Source: an uncultured Enterocloster sp. (GTDB lineage: Bacteria; Bacillota; Clostridia; Lachnospirales; Lachnospiraceae). Taken from it: a stretch of 9,160 bases of DNA. Under the pieces are notes generated by a model. It did no database searches. It saw only the letters and a program-made list of their open reading frames with translations, and was not told the DNA's origin. Shown piece by piece: positions 6,913 through 9,160 of this stretch. How positions within the stretch are numbered: position 1 is the first letter of the stretch; every line of letters begins with the position of its first letter. The stretch is taken from the NCBI GenBank assembly GCA_944382045.1, contig CALWMT010000089.1, positions 1-9,160 on the forward strand. Direction: 5' to 3'. A program made the position numbers and the translations under genes.

Positions 6913-7296
6913 ATGAAGTGGGTCAGAGCCGGCATGCTGCTTTGTATGCTTATCTTCTTGGTATCCTGCGCAGCTGAAAACAATACGGAAACAGCTCCTA
7001 AGCAGGATGCCAAGCAGGCTTCTTCGTCAGAGGCAGCAGCGGAAGTGGAATATGAGGAGGGAAACATGAGAAGGGAATTCTGTACGGTTGAAAGCCTTCA
7101 GGAGGATTATTTTGTCCTTGAAAACACAAAGGGAGAACGGTATCATATAGATAATTCTCTGCGGGATAATTTTGAAATAGGAGATGAGGTCCTGCTTATT
7201 TATACGGATCGAAGATCTGTGGAGGACGGAGCCTTTGAAGCGGAGGTCAGGGCGGTTTACCCGGACAGCTCCAGACTTCTTCGGCCGTCCCGGTGA
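6913..7296 (+). CDS. Small secreted lipoprotein, candidate immunity protein of the upstream peptidase
   Basis: 127 residues. A short type II signal peptide (KWVR charged start, hydrophobic 6-18) ends in the lipobox LVSC, with lipidated C19, so the protein should sit on the outer face of the membrane. A Ser/Ala/Glu-rich tether (about 20-52) leads to a small domain (about 56-118) with alternating hydrophobic residues, containing YFVLEN, YHIDNS, IGDEVLLIY and AEVRAVYP. This looks like a five-stranded OB-type barrel similar to other small Firmicutes lipoproteins, but I do not recognise a named family with certainty. GGAGGAG (6901-6907) lies 5 bases before the ATG, and the gene starts 18 bases after the peptidase stop, so the two are almost surely cotranscribed. 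Placement right after a candidate toxin and on the cell surface suggests immunity or a surface partner; that is inference only. Confidence 0.85.
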   Translation: MKWVRAGMLLCMLIFLVSCAAENNTETAPKQDAKQASSSEAAAEVEYEEGNMRREFCTVESLQEDYFVLENTKGERYHIDNSLRDNFEIGDEVLLIYTDRRSVEDGAFEAEVRAVYPDSSRLLRPSR

Positions 7297-7324
7297 TATA
7301 AAAGAAGCGGGAACGATAAAATAC

Positions 7325-7331
7325 AAGGGGG
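7325..7331 (+). promoter_or_regulatory. Ribosome binding site of the DUF2156 gene
   Basis: AAGGGGG lies 9 bases before the ATG at 7341 and only 3 before the ATG at 7335, so the second ATG is the better start. The choice changes the protein by two residues. Confidence 0.55.
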
Positions 7332-7340
7332 AAAATGAGT

Positions 7341-8246
7341 ATGCAGTTTAAAAACCTGGAGCCAGAGGATATTATGAAAATTATGCCCTTTGTGGGGCGC
7401 AGGCCGAACAAGACCTGCGACAGCGGAGTGGTGGACAGCTTTCTGTGGCGGGAGTATTATCATGTGCAGTACGCGATCAGCGAAAACAGAGCGGTACAGT
7501 GGCTGATGGAGGTGGACGGAGAGCCTTACACAGCTATGCCGCTGTGTGCCGAAGAGGATCTGGAGAAAAGCTTTTATGAGCTGGTGGATTATTTCAATCA
7601 GGTCCTGAAAAAGCCTCTGCGCATTTACCTGGCGGACGAGGAGGCGGTCCAGTTTCTGAATCTGGACCCGGTCCGATTCCAGGTGACAGAGCAGGAGGAC
7701 CTAAAGGATTATCTCTACGACGGGGAGGCCCTCCGCACCCTGGCGGGCAAAAAGCTTCACAAGAAAAAGAACAATTACAATGCCTTTGTGAAGGCTTATG
7801 AGGGGCGGGTGGAATACCGGCGCTTATGCTGCTCGGACCGGGATGAGGTTTGGAAATTTTTGGATGACTGGCGGCTGAAAAAGGGGGATGATGTGGAGGA
7901 GCATCTGGACTATGAGGTGCGGGGCATCCATGAGATTTTGAAGAATTGCTCCATCATGCCCGTGGAGATGGGCGGCGTCTATGTGGACAATAAGCTGGAG
8001 GCCTTTTCCATCGGTAGCTTTAATCCCCTGGAAAATATGGCGATCATTCACATTGAGAAGGCGAACCCGGACATGCGCGGCCTGTACCAGTATATCAACC
8101 GGGAATTTCTCATACATGCCTTCCCCAGTGTGCGCCTGGTGAACCGGGAGGATGATTTGGGCCTGGAGGGCCTGCGAAGGGCGAAGATGTCCTACAATCC
8201 AGTGGACTTTGCCAGAAAATATAGTGTAAATCAGATATGGCCGTGA
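7341..8246 (+). CDS. DUF2156 protein (phosphatidylglycerol lysyltransferase C-terminal-like, soluble)
   Basis: About 301 residues (303 if the ATG at 7335 is used), without membrane segments. It resembles the DUF2156/LPG_synthase_C fold, a double-GNAT domain that in MprF moves an aminoacyl group from tRNA to phosphatidylglycerol. Visible family marks are the basic stretch LAGKKLHKKKNNYNAF (about 134-149), the central WKFLDDWRLKKG segment, the strand-turn GGVYVDNKLEAFSIG, and the C-terminal NREDDLGLEGLRRAKMSYNP. The flippase-like membrane half of MprF is absent, so this is not a full MprF and its acceptor may differ; stand-alone members are of unknown function. The next gene, a GNAT acetyltransferase, begins 8 bases after its stop, so the two form an operon. 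Their codon use and G+C are like those of the kinase gene and unlike parts of the cassette before them. Confidence 0.85.
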   Translation: MQFKNLEPEDIMKIMPFVGRRPNKTCDSGVVDSFLWREYYHVQYAISENRAVQWLMEVDGEPYTAMPLCAEEDLEKSFYELVDYFNQVLKKPLRIYLADEEAVQFLNLDPVRFQVTEQEDLKDYLYDGEALRTLAGKKLHKKKNNYNAFVKAYEGRVEYRRLCCSDRDEVWKFLDDWRLKKGDDVEEHLDYEVRGIHEILKNCSIMPVEMGGVYVDNKLEAFSIGSFNPLENMAIIHIEKANPDMRGLYQYINREFLIHAFPSVRLVNREDDLGLEGLRRAKMSYNPVDFARKYSVNQIWP

Positions 8247-8254
8247 GGTGCGGG

Positions 8255-9160
8255 ATGCGTTATTTAAAGCAGGAGGAAAAGAAGCGGTGCCGAAAGCTCT
8301 GGGAGGAGGCCTTCCCTGAGGACTCCCAGGCATTTGACGACTATTATTTTGCGGAAAAGCTAAAGGACAATCGGATTTTGGCAGAGGAGGAGGACGGGGA
8401 AATCATCTCCATGGTCCAGCTGAACCCTTACCGTGTCCGCGTCAGGGACCGGGTGTATGCGCTGTCCTACATTGTGGGAGTGGCCACCCGGGCAGACCGG
8501 CGGCACAGAGGGCATATGCGCAGGCTCCTGCTTGCGATGCTTGCGGACATGCGGCGGGAGAGGGTTCCCTTTACCTTTCTCATGCCTGCGGCGGAGGCCA
8601 TCTATCTGCCTTTTGATTTTCGCTTTATCTATGACCAGCCCCATCTGCGCTGGCGGAGCGATACACTGCGGGCAGAAAGCGCCGGCACGGATGCATCCGC
8701 CATCCGGGAGCTGGCTCTCTGGCAGCAGAGGGAGCTCACCGGCCGGTTTGAGGTCTGCACGGTGCGTGACGAGGACTATATCCGAAACCAGATGGGGGAG
8801 CTGGCGAGCGAGAAGGGGGAGTGGACTCTATTTCGCGGCAGGGAGGAAAGTCTTCTGGGGATGGAGGGCATCTGGGGACTTGAAAAACGGGAACAGCGGT
8901 TTTTGTATGCCTGCCCCGGGCTGACGGAGGAGGAGAAGCCGGCCACACCGGCCATCATGGCGCGGATTACCTGCCTGGAGGAATTTTTACAGTCCATTTC
9001 CCTGAGAGAGGACGCCCCGGTGGAGCGCCTGGAGGTGCTGCTTACGGTGAAGGACGGCCTGATTCCGGAAAATGACGGTACCTTCCTCTGGACGCTTGAC
9101 CGGGAAGGCTCTGCGGCGGAGGCCGTGGGAGCGCGGCAGGCCCGGAGACCGGAGTACGAA
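8255..9160 (+). CDS. Eis-like GNAT N-acetyltransferase (3' end beyond window)
   Basis: The frame is open from the ATG at 8255 to the last base, 302 codons with no stop, so the gene is cut by the right edge. Residues 70-95 (SYIVGVATRADRRHRGHMRRLL) hold the acetyl-CoA motif A of GNAT enzymes, a strand followed by the pyrophosphate loop of R-x-x-G-x type, here RRHRGHM. The next segment, VPFTFLMPAAEAIYLPFDFRFIYDQ (104-128), is typical of Eis-like acetyltransferases, where a 'xLxPaxxxiYxxFGFr' pattern is expected; the Gly of 'FGF' is Asp here. A second GNAT-like half and the beginning of the C-terminal region (MARITCLEEFL) follow. The likely reaction is acetyl-CoA-dependent acetylation of an amine; the substrate is unknown. 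GAGGTG (8245-8250) just upstream overlaps the DUF2156 stop and serves as ribosome binding site. This pairing with DUF2156 suggests a shared process. Confidence 0.85.
   Translation, partial: MRYLKQEEKKRCRKLWEEAFPEDSQAFDDYYFAEKLKDNRILAEEEDGEIISMVQLNPYRVRVRDRVYALSYIVGVATRADRRHRGHMRRLLLAMLADMRRERVPFTFLMPAAEAIYLPFDFRFIYDQPHLRWRSDTLRAESAGTDASAIRELALWQQRELTGRFEVCTVRDEDYIRNQMGELASEKGEWTLFRGREESLLGMEGIWGLEKREQRFLYACPGLTEEEKPATPAIMARITCLEEFLQSISLREDAPVERLEVLLTVKDGLIPENDGTFLWTLDREGSAAEAVGARQARRPEYE

Noticed and set aside
7276..7312. Possible pseudoknot or terminator at the lipoprotein gene end (CTTCTT/AAGAAG interleaved with TCCCG/CGGGA)
   Set aside because: The pairings cross with no bases between the two 3' arms, which is unlikely to fit a six-pair stem, and no T-run follows.
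7341..8246. Full-length MprF (lysylphosphatidylglycerol synthase/flippase)
   Set aside because: No membrane segments occur in this or the adjoining genes; only the catalytic-domain-like part is present.

Overview
The window looks like a chromosomal segment of a Gram-positive anaerobe, most likely a clostridial gut bacterium of the Lachnospiraceae type. The reasons are the fairly high G+C with GAG/CTG/GGC-rich codon use, purine-rich Shine-Dalgarno sites, several TTG starts, and the protein families present. This placement is an inference from sequence style, not a database match. All recognisable genes lie on the + strand.

Layout. (1) 1-344: the 3' end of a LysR-type regulator cut by the left edge. 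(2) 364-2313: a complete ABC-F protein with two ATPase cassettes, 19 bases after the LysR gene. (3) 2314-2473: an intergenic region with a 57-base inverted repeat and a candidate extended -10 promoter. (4) 2474-5474: an OmpR-family response regulator and a large multi-spanning sensor histidine kinase that overlap by 17 bases and form a two-component operon. (5) 5475-7296: a distinct, partly AT-richer cassette. It has its own candidate promoter, a protein with a WXG100/LXG-like helical hairpin fused to a C39/papain-like cysteine peptidase domain, and a small lipoprotein. (6) 7341-9160: a soluble DUF2156 protein (related to the catalytic domain of phosphatidylglycerol lysyltransferase) followed closely by an Eis-like GNAT acetyltransferase that runs off the right edge.

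The most interesting part is region 5. The first protein has the build of a type VII secretion effector: no signal peptide, an N-terminal two-helix bundle ending in a YxxxE signal, an acidic linker, and a C-terminal peptidase with visible Gln, Cys and His catalytic positions. The lipoprotein gene follows by 18 bases and is a candidate immunity protein or surface partner. The peptidase domain also holds an internal repeat of its active-site helix that lacks the cysteine. No secretion machinery is encoded in the window, so secretion and toxicity are inferences. The rest reads as ordinary accessory chromosome: regulation, ribosome-associated ATPase, envelope sensing and acyl/aminoacyl transferases.
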